Origin: Cristatella mucedo | Taxonomy: Eukaryota > Bryozoa > Phylactolaemata > Cristatellidae | NCBI GenBank assembly: GCA_009760855.2 | Contig: WPIO01000159.1 | Coordinates: forward strand, 595,001-659,000 | DNA: 64,000 nt | Reading direction: 5' to 3' | Position numbers and translations under genes: made by a program | Part shown: positions 12,801 through 23,279 of the stretch, one piece after another | Layout of the letters: the number at the start of each line of letters is the position of its first letter | Position numbering within the stretch: the first letter of the stretch is position 1 | Notes under the pieces: model-generated | What the model saw: the letters and a program-made list of their open reading frames with translations, nothing else | Told to the model about the DNA's origin: nothing | Databases searched by the model: none

Positions 12801-13735
12801 CGTATGTGAGCTTTCGGCACGTGCATGGAAACGCCGCAAGGATGGGCCTAGCGGGATGCTATGCTAAGTGAGTAGCCAGCAACAATGCATTGACGAGTGG
12901 GCTTAGTGCCAGGAAGGGCCGCGAGGCTACTGTCGGACTGCGACCGGTGTCTGAGCATGGCATCGAATGTAGCCGATGGCTCACAAGGGCATTGAGTCAC
13001 CACAGGCCTCATCGAGCCTCCCTGTGGCTACTGCCGACCTGCTTGACATGGCAGCCGGTGCCTCAGTTCTAGGATCATGTATAAGCTTCGTTCGTGCAGG
13101 CTCTATGATGTGGCTGCCCTAATGAAATCGAGCACTCGCATTTTCCCAAAAAATTAGCAGCTATGTGACTGAGCTGAAAAAACAGCAGACGAGTGGGCCT
13201 CTCTGCTCCCTGACCCTGAGTGGGATGCACGAAGGATGCTCTTTCTTTCCTGCACAGTCGATTGGACTCCTGCAGAAAGAAGCCGCCGCTCTGCACCACC
13301 CGTTTTCTGCCTATGGTCGAATGCACGGGACAAGACGTCGGAGGTAAATCGATGCCGCCCTTATGTTTTCCATCACAGTTCTTGGTCCGTGTGTGCAGCG
13401 CTCAATGTGGACCACGTTTTGCTTCTTCCCGCTGATGTCATTTCCCGGCGCCAGATCCCCGATTTCGAACTGATGTTTCCCCTTTGTCGTGACAGCTTCG
13501 AAGTGTCCACAAGTTTCGACGTTCATGCGGTGGCATTGACAAGGTGGTGCCGAGCGCTTTAATGCGTCCAGAGCCTGCTGTAGCAGCCGAAGCCACTTGT
13601 ACTAGTGGTAGTTACTGGGATTAATTTCGAGAAGGCTTGTAGAATTGTAGAGAGATTCAAATCACACCGGACCTCACCTATTTGAAAGATCGTGCCTAGT
13701 GGCTGCTCTTACGATTTATCTCCCTGTGCATAATA
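12799..13735. other. GC-richer segment with overlapping ORFs, unidentified
   Basis: Base composition is more balanced than in the flanks, and open frames exist on both strands (plus 13236-13562, minus 13311-13526). I recognise no domain, and no splice pair or start context favours one strand. It might be a decayed transposon or an exon of an unknown gene. Confidence 0.25.
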
Positions 13736-13739
13736 ATAA

Positions 13740-14060
13740 TCAAAACAAGTCCTGAGTATGGCATCCTTACAGAACCAAATCTCTCAATACAGGCTCATTA
13801 CAACTCATTACAAGAGAGACAAAAGCTAAGGAATAATGACATGCAAGATACCGCAAATAGACCAGCATGCAAAGGTTTACTAATTCTAGGAAGTTGCTTA
13901 GGGCCATCGGTTGGTTAATAAGACTTCTGGTTGGTAATATGCACTGAATCATGCACATAGAAGCACACAAACCATCTACACAGGAACAGAAAAGACGCAG
14001 AACCGAAGCTCGAGGAAAGGTGAGCAGAAACAATGCATCTCGAGCTGAAATTTATTATTC
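13740..14060 (-). mobile_element. LINE family 2, 3' UTR relic
   Basis: The text shares with the other family-2 copies the order 'tgacatgcaagat', 'accagcatgcaaag', 'tgcactgaatcatgcacat', 'gaggaaaggtgagcagaaa' and 'tctcgagctgaaattta'. No coding sequence remains. Confidence 0.55.
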
Positions 14061-14349
14061 TAAAGATCCCTGCTTGCATTGTATAACCGGTCTCTTTAGC
14101 TAGCTCATAGCCACCGGGCGCCTGCAGCTGTGTAACGAGAATGGCACGAGTCGTTGTCTGTCGTTCTCAGCTGAGTTTCTTTTGATTCGCTAACAAGCTC
14201 TTTCCTAAGGATCGCTCTTACGGCAAGAACTCGATAGACTTTGACGCTGTACAGATCGCTTAGAATACTGTTTCGTCGTGGCGTACGCCACTCCCGACCG
14301 CTTTGTTTACTCCCTGTCAGCCCGGAGGCAGCTGCAGTAGTGACAAGTA

Positions 14350-14513
14350 CAGTCGACTCCACTTATACGAATACGCTTGGGCTGGCAAACGGCCATTCTT
14401 ATAGGCGAAGTATTCCCATGTGTGGAATGAGACTATATCTAGAGTAAATCTGTAAACTCCTATTTTTATAAGCAGAGTATTCTTATATCTAATGTTGTAC
14501 GTGGAATTGACTG
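14350..14513. mobile_element. 164-bp pogo/Tigger-like MITE with TA target duplication
   Basis: The left end CAGTCGACTCCAC and the right end GTGGAATTGACTG are inverted repeats (11 of 13 match). TA lies directly outside each end (14348-14349 and 14514-14515), as expected for a Tc1/mariner/pogo-superfamily insertion. Interior words (TTATA, GAATA/TATTC) also mirror each other. No transposase is encoded, so it would be non-autonomous. Confidence 0.75.
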
Positions 14514-14867
14514 TATCTCATTTTGTCAACTAGCATGCGTCTATGCACGACTTTCGATGCTTTTGTCAATTCTGGGTTCGAGCTGTAATCAGGCAGCACG
14601 GCTCCAGAGCTTTCGAGCTGAGAGCGGCCACCGAGAATCTCGTGAATGAGGCACTGCTCAGGCGGCAGACCACGAATGCGATCGTTAAGCTTTGCTGCCG
14701 CACGCTCGAGGTAAGCCTGCTAGACTCTCACCTCTGTTGGACTCTCACCTCTCTCACCACAATAGCTTCGCACTACACTCAGGCTCTTGTGCAAATATAC
14801 GGCAGTAGCTTCGCGTTTCCATTGAAGCCATTCGCTGATTTGGCCCAGGTTGCTAACGGTCCAGGGT

Positions 14868-14988
14868 AAATCAGTTGGTTAAGGTACTCGCCTCAAGCCA
14901 AGGTCAAGGTGAATTAATTTATTGACCGATTTCCGGGGTCGAGCGGCGTCGGCTCGAGCTCCGAGGCGTATAGGAAGCACCTGAGTAG
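14868..14988 (+). mobile_element. SINE-B copy, cut by LINE copy C
   Basis: A tRNA-like head (ATCAGTTGGTTAAGGTACTC, A-box type) is followed after a divergent middle by TCGGCTCGAGCTCCGAGGC and then GGAAGCACCTGAGTAGAGATT. That last part matches the LINE-type tail in the copies at 37310 and 39525. The tail is cut off at about 14988 by the TAA tail of the minus-strand LINE copy C, which gives a relative age. Confidence 0.6.
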
Positions 14989-15850
14989 AGATTAATAATA
15001 ATAATAATAATACACTTGATGAAGCGCCCTCAGATAACTCAATCTCTTTCTAGGAGCTTTACATTTGCTGCAAAGGGAGTGCGATTGAATGGTGAGCAAT
15101 ATCATGATTGACAAACAATGAATAACATGGTTAGGGGTGACATGCACAGAGTCAGCATGCAAGTGTGATTAGCGGCAGCATGCACAGTGTCAGCACGCAT
15201 AAGCACATAAAGGACGAATCGCAGGGACCCACTTAAGGCTGTTCTAAATAGGTGCGTTTTTAAGTTCTTTTAAACGTGGTCAAGTCAGGGGATGTGACGC
15301 AAATCGCGAGCAAGTTCCAGGCTTTGGGAGCATACGAACTAAATGCACGGTCTCCAAAGGATTTTAGGTTTGCACGGGGTATTGGTAAACTGTTAGATTC
15401 CGAAAAGTGGGTGGTACGATTCTTGGCCTAGTGAGAGAGAAGATCAGAGAGATAAAGAATCAAGTGACCTAAAAGTGAGTGACAAAATCTCGAAGTCAAT
15501 CCGTTGCTTGACTGGTAGCCAGTGCAGGTCGGCGAGAAGTGGTGTGATGTGGCACTTGGACGCTCATGACAGACAAGCCTAGCTGCAGAGTTTTGCACCA
15601 GCTGTAAGTGCCTGATTATCCATGCCGGTGGGCCAGAAAGCAGTGAGTTACAGAAATAAAGACGGGATGTCACAAATGCATGGACCAACTTAGATGTGGT
15701 ATCCTTATATAAACAAGTCCGAATGTTATAGCAATGTTACGTAGCTGAAAGTCTGCAGATTTGACTGAAGCTGATGTGGTCGTCTAACGAAAGGTCACAA
15801 ACTGCATTATTATTATTTGGAACATGACACCTAGATTTCGTAAAGATTAG
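14989..15850 (-). mobile_element. LINE family 1 copy C, 5' truncated and decayed
   Basis: On the minus strand this is an RT C-terminal piece (VHAFVTSRLYFCNSLLSG and NSAARLVCHERP in the 15428-15688 frame), then the 3' UTR and terminal hairpin (CGCCCTCAGATAACTCAATC on plus) and a TAA tail at 14993-15013. The frame is broken downstream of the C-terminal box. Confidence 0.85.
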
Positions 15851-15854
15851 AATG

Positions 15855-17330
15855 ATGAAGTCCTCTTAGGGCACTATTCAAATCAATAATAATACTAATA
15901 ATATGATAAAACATCTGTTTGGTGCACTCAGAGAACTTAATCTCTTTCTAGGTACTTTACATTTACTGCAAAGGAAGCCCGATCGAATGGTTAATCCTAG
16001 CATGTCCAATGTCAACAAGCACAACGTAGTTAGAGGTGACGTGCACAGAATCAGCATGCAAACATGGTTACTAACAGCATGCATGGTGTCAGCACGCATA
16101 AGCACATGTAGGAAAAATCATATTACCCCACTAAAAAAATAAATGCTGTGATAAATAGATGCGTTTTTAGCTTCTTTTAAATGTCATCCAGTCAAGGCAA
16201 GTCGTCACCTCAGTTGGAAGTGAGCTCCAGATGTCGGGAATATGAGAACTAAGCCACGGTCTCGCAAGAATTTGAAGTTCATACGATATGTAGATAACGA
16301 TTCGATTAAAAAAGCGGGTTGTACGATGCTTAGCGTGCTGGGTGAATAGATCTGATAGATAGACTGTAGCCATGAAACTAAATGACCTAAAAGTGAGTGA
16401 CAGGACCTTGAAGTGGGTGCGTTGCTTGACTGGGAGCCAGTGCAGGTCGGTGAGAAGTGGTTTGATGCGGCAAGCTGTAGAGATTTGCACCAGCTGTAAG
16501 CACCCGATTGCACTGGCCGCTAGACCAGCAATTAGTGAGTTACAGATGTCGAAACGGGATGTCAAAAAATGCATGGACCAATTTAGATATGGTAACCTTG
16601 TCGAAACAAGCCTAACTTGTAGTAAAGTTATGTAGCTGAACGTAGGCAGACTTGACTGAGGAGCTGATGCCTCTAATGAAAGGTCACTTTGAAACACTAC
16701 GGCTAGATTTTCTGCTGAATCAACAGGACATATGCTGGCAGAGCCGATTGCGAGCGTTAACCTTTCCCATCCCCGAATCACACTCAGGCTCCCCGTAACT
16801 AGTAAATTGGTTTTATCATCATTCAACTTAAAGATGTTTGTTGCCATTCATGTGCCGACGTCATCAAAGCATGCGTAAAGGGAGTTGCGAGCATTTGACG
16901 TGCTCGAGGGCTAGGAGGAATCAAAGTTAAGGTACAACTGACTGTCATCTGCATAGAAATAAAAGCCTGCAGGTTATGCCTGCAATCGCAAGAGGGAGAG
17001 CACGGTAATAAAGAACGAGAAAAAGAACAAAAACACACTTTTTTACACCGTAAAAAGAACGAAACCAAGCACATGGCTTTGAGGTACTTCAGTGATTAGT
17101 CCTTGGATGATTGATGTCTGTTCATATGAATACTCTGGAGTCTCCCACTGAGATACAACCTGAACCATTGCAATGCAGTGCCAGTGATGCCCAGGCGAGG
17201 TGAGTGGCTCTTGAGAGGGATTTGGTTATCAAAAGCTGCCAACAAATTGAGCAAGACAAGCAGAGAGGCTCTACCTAAGTTTGTATTGCTACGACGGTCA
17301 TTATATACACGAAGCAATGCTAACTCTGTC
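15855..17330 (-). mobile_element. LINE family 1 copy D, decayed
   Basis: The minus-strand element runs from RT motif A (SLLVLLNLLAAFDNQ, with the usual aspartate changed to asparagine) at about 17250 down to the 3' hairpin and TAA tail near 15890-15960. The segment 16167-16847 keeps one long frame through the connection and C-terminal domains. At about 15858-15895 a short plus-orientation tail scrap abuts D's own tail. Stops and frameshifts separate the RT pieces. Confidence 0.85.
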
Positions 17331-17439
17331 TGATTTATATTATGATATTAGGCTATGTTTTGAGGCATTTAAATTGAGTACAACTAGTCAACATTTACCA
17401 ATTGTCCAAGTTTTTAATAATAGAGAGGCAGTTATATGC

Positions 17440-18745
17440 TGATAGAACTAACTTACTACTTATGGGCAAACCAAGCGTGATTAAGAAATTTGAAAGGCTG
17501 ACGCTCAAAATTGGCTCTTCCAGCACATACCCTGTTGAATCTGCTCGAAGTCTAGGTGTCATGTTCCAAAGTGACATTTTATTAGACGACCACATCAGCT
17601 CAACTGTCAAGTCTGCCTGCTTTTAGCTCCACAAAATTGCTAAAATTCGTGCTTGCAAGGATACCACATCTAACTTGGTCCATGCATTTGTGACATCCCG
17701 TCTCGACTTCTCCAAATCACTGCTTACTGGTCTACTGAATTGTGCAATCAGGCACTTACAGATGATTTTTGGTCTGACCCACGAGGCCAGCCATGGCTTG
17801 GCTCTTGGATACCTAGCTGAACTGCTGCAGATCAGTTTCAGCCTTTTCAGATCTTCAGTGGATACTAAATTAGCCGTTTATTTTCTATGCCCAAAGATCG
17901 TTGGCGACAGATCCTTTTGCTCTGCAGATTCTAGACTGTCGAACTCACTTTCACACTTCTTACACATCGACCTCTTCTCTCCTGCTGCCAACTGTGGCAC
18001 ATCTTTTCCAGTCATCCTGCACTGCTAGTTCCTTGCTTCTATCTCCCCAAACTGCCCTCCTGACTCATCCTATGAGTCACTTTTTCTTTTTTGCCTGCAA
18101 TGATTCTGTTGTCTACCGTATGCTCACCGAATGCCATACTCTGTAGCTAGGCTTGTCTGTCATGAGCGTCGCAGTTGCCACATCACTTCTCGCTGACCTG
18201 CAGTGGCTACCGGTCAAGTAACGCGTAAACCTTAAGTTTTTGTTGCTCCCATTTGGGTCCCTTCATTATTTGGCTTCAACCTACCTATCAGGCCTACTGC
18301 CCCAACAGTTTAAGCATAGTACCACTCGCTTTTTGGAATCTAACTGTTTACCTATACCTCGTACAACCTCAAATCTTTCGGAGACCGTGCCTTTAGTTCG
18401 TATGCTCTCAAAGCCTGGAACTCACTTCCGACTTGCGTCAGAACATCCCCTGAATTGACCACATTTAAAAAGAAATTAAAAACACATCTATTCATCACAG
18501 CATTTAGTGGGTCCCTTTAATTAAAAATGTATGTGTTTATGCGTGCTGAAATTGTGCATGGTGCCGCAAACAACACTTGCATGCTTACCCTGTGCATGTC
18601 ACCCCTAACCATGTTATTCTTGTTGTTTATTGAGCATGCTACCACTTGCCATTCGATCTTGCTATATTTGCAGCAAATGGAAAACGTCTAGAAAGAGACT
18701 GAGTTATTTGAGGGTGCTGAATCTAATGTGTTATTATTATTATCA
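17440..18745 (+). mobile_element. LINE family 1 copy E with nested insertion
   Basis: It starts at the RT connection region (TNLLLMGKPSVIKKFERL), continues to FVTSRLDF, is interrupted at about 17763-18136, then resumes at ARLVCHERRSCHIT and runs to the 3' hairpin and TTATTATTATTATCATT tail. It lies head-to-head with copy D, about 110 bp away. Frameshifts and stops make it inactive. Confidence 0.85.
17763..18136 (+). mobile_element. Foreign ~375-bp insert in LINE copy E, LINE-like
   Basis: The flanking LINE text is continuous in copies A and B (CAGCTCGTGCAAAACTCTGC), but here about 375 bp of unrelated sequence intervene. Its plus frame (17790-18028) includes SLFRSSVDTKLAV and VGDRSFCSADSRLSNSLSH. 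This resembles the C-terminal 'GDRSF..A...WNSLP' box of a different L2/CR1-group element. I infer a nested fragment of another LINE family. No clear target duplication is visible. Confidence 0.5.
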
Positions 18746-18749
18746 TTAA

Positions 18750-19420
18750 AGCTTAAGACTATGAACTAGATAATTTTGTTAACATGGTCACGCCAATGGA
18801 GTACATGCGGTTAGTCTGGAATAGCAGTCTATCTTTTCCACTTTTGCAAATACAAGACCAATCATAAACGGTCATTTATTTTACAGTAAAATATATGGTA
18901 TTTCTTTGAAGGCTACCGTGGAATAAATACCATGGAAAATACGTTTTACTTGCAAAGCAAAGTATATTATCAGCGTAATCGAGTCTTCTTCCTTTAGGTC
19001 TATTTTAGTTTGCTTTCACACTATACACTATATATGGTATAGCAATACTGATCAAATTAATATTTTTGACCACTTAGATCACCGACTGCCACACTTCGTC
19101 ACAAATTCATGAGATTTTTCAGGAAGCCGCTGTCTATATGCAATTATGTACGTTTATCAGGCTTATGCACGTTTGATATAGAACTAGAACGTTTTCCTTG
19201 GCCTATGAGGTTACTGTGGCTATCAGTCAATGGCCACTTCAAAATAATATTAATAATCCTAATAAAACTATGATTCTTCATAAATATTACATAGTGCCCT
19301 AAGGAAAAACTTCTCGAATACGCTTATTTTGGTGCTGGGAAATTTAAATGAATTATGTTTTGTTATTAATTAAGCCTGAGAATCGAGTTTGGTCCTAATA
19401 ATATTAGTAATAGTGATTGA
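18750..19420. other. No recognised feature
   Basis: AT-rich sequence with no supported coding region. Short TAAT runs near 19245 and 19395 could be tail remnants but have no body attached. Confidence 0.4.
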
Positions 19421-19424
19421 AGGT

Positions 19425-20085
19425 CATTTTATGACGTCCTAAACAATTAATCTCTATCCAGATGGCTTACAACTCACTTCAAGAGACTAAGAACACTAAA
19501 ATTACTGACATGCACACTTTAAATGATGTCAGTGCAAACTAGTATCGATCTTAGGCCAGCATACAAAAGCGAACTCTGAGTAGCTCAGGACCACTGGTTA
19601 GTGACAGGCAATGCTAGTGCATTCACTAAATAATGTTCAAGTAAGCTCGCTAAGCATGCCTGAATATGTATGGAAAATTTTACCGTAGTCAAATAAAAGC
19701 TGGCAAGAAAAGATGCGCCTTGAACTGAGCCTTAAAATATGCCAAGTCATTTCAAGCAGCGACCGTACCTGGAAGCTAGTACCAGACTTAATTTTGATGC
19801 ATAAGAACAGTGAACACTGGAAAGATTAAAATTCGTTGCATGAACGGAGAGACGAATAGATCATGAGGAGCTGGTGGTGCAAAACTGCATTGGTTGAGCT
19901 AAGAGGTTGGATAGGTTGGCTGGGTGCAAGCTAAGGACAAGCTTACCTGTAAGACATGTCGATGATCTTGAAATCGATTTGATGGTTGATACGATGCCAG
20001 TGATGTGCTCCTATGGCATTGCTCAAGAAGTCAAGCTCACACAACGGCTAGCATGTGGCTGGCTGGACCACGAGTTTTCATCTAA
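19425..20085 (-). mobile_element. LINE family 2 relic
   Basis: In order on plus: a hairpin remnant (CAATTAATCTCTATCCAG), 3' UTR words (ATTACTGACATGCACA, CCACTGGTTAGTGACAGGCA), and then, from about 19760, antisense RT C-terminal sequence ('gcataagaacag' for the SSYA box, 'gttggataggttggctgggtgcaagc' for the APAYLS box). Entirely non-coding now. Confidence 0.6.
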
Positions 20086-20673
20086 CGGCTTTCATATTTT
20101 TCAATCTTTAGATTTTCTCACGCTGTTAAATCGTAGACGCTCTTCTCGCCGCTCTTATTGAGGCAGAATAAATCCGCTATATATTCCGCTACCCTTGAGA
20201 TCGCAAAGTTTTAGTTCGAAGCTAGTGATGGTCTGCCTTACAAGCTCTCGAAAGCTACAAGCTGACTGAATTGCAATTACTGGTTAAAAAAAATATGCGG
20301 TCACAAATCTAACATTTTTGGTATGCTGCCCTAGTTACTTCGATCACATGCTATCCTGCAGAAATGTTACACCTATCAATTTTTCATACGATGATCGTAA
20401 GAGAAACTAAAAAGAGCATGCTTTGATTACTTCACGGCATCGCTTTCTTCAGAATATTCTATAATTGTGCACTATGGGAGCCTCTTGGCGATGACCCGGT
20501 CATTCATCCACTTCCTACCAGAAGGAACAAAAGAGCAAGAACCTAGTCATTTGTAAAGTTAATAGTGTTAAATTTGTATAGTCTTGCGATCAAGGAATGT
20601 ATGGGAAAGGCAAAGCTCACTTTAACATACTTCTGTCCCATCGATTGCGAGGACATCTAGCTTTCCTTGGCGA

Positions 20674-20840
20674 GCCGTGATGGCACACTAGGTATGGCGG
20701 ATGCTTGTCACGACCTCGGTCCCGAGGTCGTGGGTTCGAATCCTGCGGTAGGTGACTCTTTATGGCCGCTACAAGTGGTGGAGATAGCAGTAAAGGCTCT
20801 TCTACCGCTGTACAAAAGAGGCTGTTAAATCAGCTTGTAT
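20674..20840 (+). mobile_element. SINE-A copy (best preserved)
   Basis: A tRNA-like head has an A-box region (TGATGGCACACTAGG), a paired anticodon-arm-like stretch (CACGACCTCGG / CCGAGGTCGTG) and a good B box (GGTTCGAATCC). The body follows (GCTACAAGTGGTGG, GGCTCTTCTACCGCTGTACA) and the unit ends GGCTGTTAAATCAGCTTGTA. About 167 bp. The head suggests RNA polymerase III transcription. There is no CCA end or aminoacyl stem, so it is not a working tRNA. Confidence 0.85.
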
Positions 20841-20967
20841 TTCCCCCACATCACATAAGTCAGTTATGCGTAGAAGGTGCACAACCCAAAAATAGGCATG
20901 TACACTACCAACTAATTTTTTGTAAAGAAATGTTACGGTTGGTATCCGCAGAAAAAGTTACATGATC

Positions 20968-21135
20968 CAAAGCCTCATTTATGTATCAGCAGAAAAGCCT
21001 TAACAGCTACCACCACCGCCTGCTGTGGGCAATAATGGAGCTCTCTACTGCAGGACTAGAACCCATGATCTGGGTCATGAAGAGAAAGCAACGTACGCCG
21101 GGGGCTAAGACTCACATCCATGCCATTGTATAGCC
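20968..21135 (-). mobile_element. SINE-A copy, inverted relative to neighbour
   Basis: The reverse complement reads through a head (GAGTCTTAGCCCCCGGCG), the CATGACCCAGATCATGGGTT arm with a B-box-like GGTTCTAGTCC, then the body GGTGGTGGTAGCTGTTAAGG and TTTCTGCTGATACATAAATG. With the copy at 20674 it forms a tail-to-tail pair about 130 bp apart. Confidence 0.75.
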
Positions 21136-21940
21136 TAAAGTTAGCTGCTTCAAGTTATACTGCTAATCACCGGTTAACCTGAAGTGCTTCCTAGACTGAT
21201 GCACTAACAAACCAGAGGCTAACTGGTTAGATCCATTCCGTCAAAAGAAACATAAAATCTTGGATTAATTAACATGCATAGTCATCTAAACATACACTAA
21301 AAAGAAGATTGTTGTACAACTCAATAAGCAAATGATGGCTCTTTCTAGCCAAATAAACGTACGTGTCGGGAAATTCTCGTTGTCACATAGCCGACATATT
21401 TTCTTTCAGTCGGAGTCTATTTGCTTAGATGGCTCATGCTCATCACAACAAGAAATTCTGTTCGGTGGGCGATAAACCAATTAATCAAGCTTCAGCTACA
21501 GTGGTTCTATTGCTTAAATTAGAAATCAAATGTTTGAATAGCATGCATGCATTCCACAAGAAAGAGTTCAAATTTAATACACTGACTGATATGCATAGTA
21601 TCAGTTGTCTGTAAGTTGTTGTTATCTTTCAAGAATACATCACAAATGATGATTTATGGTGTTTATGATTTGGCACTCCAGGTTCCGTAGATTTTATTTA
21701 TCAAAACCGGATGCACTTTAAAATTGCGAATTATGCAAGATGATATTGGCTTTCCTTAGGTTTACTTGTTAGAGTCACTTAATGACATGCATGTTGTGTT
21801 TTAATTTTACAAAACTTAGCCATTTTTGGTTGCTTCATTCGTTTAAATCAATCAACAGATATTTGTGATTTACAATTACAATTGAGTGTAAGGATTCGCT
21901 GCATATATTCGGCTAAATCTGTGGGAGGTTTTCAAAAAAA
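21136..21940. other. No recognised feature
   Basis: AT-rich sequence without a supported gene or named repeat. Confidence 0.4.
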
Positions 21941-21944
21941 GAGT

Positions 21945-22040
21945 CGAAAAGTGACAGTCTAGATTGTGTTTGGCAATCACATCGGCAAGAGGGAGAGCAT
22001 AAATGGTGAAACGAACGAGACCAGAGCACACAAAAAGGTG
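21945..22040 (-). mobile_element. LINE family 1 RT scrap
   Basis: The plus text AGTCTAGATTGTGTTTGGCAA, then ATCACATCGGCAAGAGGGAG and AGCATAAATGGTGAAACGAA, is the antisense of the RT stretch that in copy B encodes LFTVYTLPLADVIAKHNLG. Both edges are abrupt and no tail is present. Confidence 0.7.
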
Positions 22041-22044
22041 GATG

Positions 22045-23030
22045 GGGAGAAGCAGGAGGAGCTTGGAGCTAGAGTCGAGATATTTCTGAATTTGCAGAGA
22101 AAGAAAATTTGACCAAAAGTAACGAAATACTATTTTGCACGAGTTGAGGTGGGTTTGGTACTAAGGCCACGTGCTTAGTATTTTTCTGTAAATACAAGGG
22201 ATATAATGAGGAGGTATGACTTTGACGGTTCGAAAGTTCACCATGTAAGGTCATTTTAAAGTTCACTGCTGCTATCGCGAACGTAATTGCTGCATACCCA
22301 ACCTGCTGAAATGTGTGCATATAGATAGCGTTCCTGTTACAATCAACAAACCAACAATCACTACTTTCGAATTCAAAAATTTATAGCAGCATCAGCCTGT
22401 CATGCAGCCACAAGTCTCGTTTTCTCACAGCTAGCTGGTTTCAGTTAGTTTTTGTTGTAGAGGCAATGTGTGAAGGATTTCAAAAAACGGTTGGACTGTA
22501 CACAGTTCTGTTCTTATTTGCCTTCCCTAAACTCACATGCTTACCTCATTCCTTTAACACACGGCCTGCAATAGACACGATCTCTTAATTTACACTTAAT
22601 CAATTAACTCAGAAGAATTCCTGCGAGGATATTTTGTGGTACAAAAAAATCATCTATGAGAGGAAATCAGCTTAGAATGAAACCATTATTTGAAGTTAAT
22701 TTCGTAGAGAAAATGCAGCTTCATGAACACTATTTATATATATTAATCGCGACTGAAGAGCAAGAACCTAGTTTAGGGAAATCACAAGGGCTTGAGAAGG
22801 AGGAGCTAGAAAACGGCTGCATGAACTGTCGAGGTTTAGACTTTTCTTCGTCGAACACTCTGCTCACTAGCTCGTAGCTGTGTTTACGTTGCTACGTAAT
22901 ACCAACGGTCAAGTGTATAGTGGGACTAAGATCCCTTACTGCCGTCTAGCACCTCATCAGCTCTCAACTCCTTTGCTGCTTTTGTTGCTGGCAATCGCAC
23001 TTGGATGGAAAAAAGAAGTTCTTACTTAGA
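22045..23030. other. No recognised feature
   Basis: No supported coding region. The frame at 22656-22877 starts with ATG but has no recognisable domain, splice context or upstream promoter. Confidence 0.35.
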
Positions 23031-23039
23031 GCGAAGAAG

Positions 23040-23275
23040 AAATTGTTACAGGCAAACCTGTTATTAAATGAACATTGGAAAATTTATACCCGCCTCTAAA
23101 TGGGCTTGGCCAGCACATCCTTTGTTCTAGCTGTACAAAATCTGGGCGCCCCGTTTTGAAGTGGCTTCTCAGTGGACGACCGCATAATTCGATCGTGCTT
23201 CCTTTGCTGCAAACGTAAAGTGACTAGATTGAGTTCTCTGAGGGCGCTATATCAAAAGTATTGCTTTTGTTATCA
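23040..23275 (+). mobile_element. LINE family 1 relic: RT scrap fused to 3' tail
   Basis: A decayed RT stretch (about 23060-23190, with the last part GAPF then FSVDDR, compare GVIFQSDLSLDDH in other copies) is joined directly to the terminal hairpin at 23205 (GCTGCAAACGTAAAGTGACT, then GAGGGCGCTATATC). About 600 bp of coding sequence is missing between them. Either an internal deletion or a separate tail-only insertion explains this. Confidence 0.65.
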
Positions 23276-23279
23276 TCTC

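Noticed and set aside
14543-14869. 108-residue plus frame as a host gene
   Set aside because: No recognisable domain, located between a MITE and a SINE, and no splice or promoter context.
17096-18745. Twin-priming inversion of a single LINE (copies D and E)
   Set aside because: Both copies have their own 3' hairpin and tail and overlap in content, so they are two separate insertions in opposite orientation.
20674-20760. Functional tRNA gene
   Set aside because: A and B box-like parts are present but no acceptor stem pairs; six dispersed copies with a common non-tRNA body show it is a SINE.
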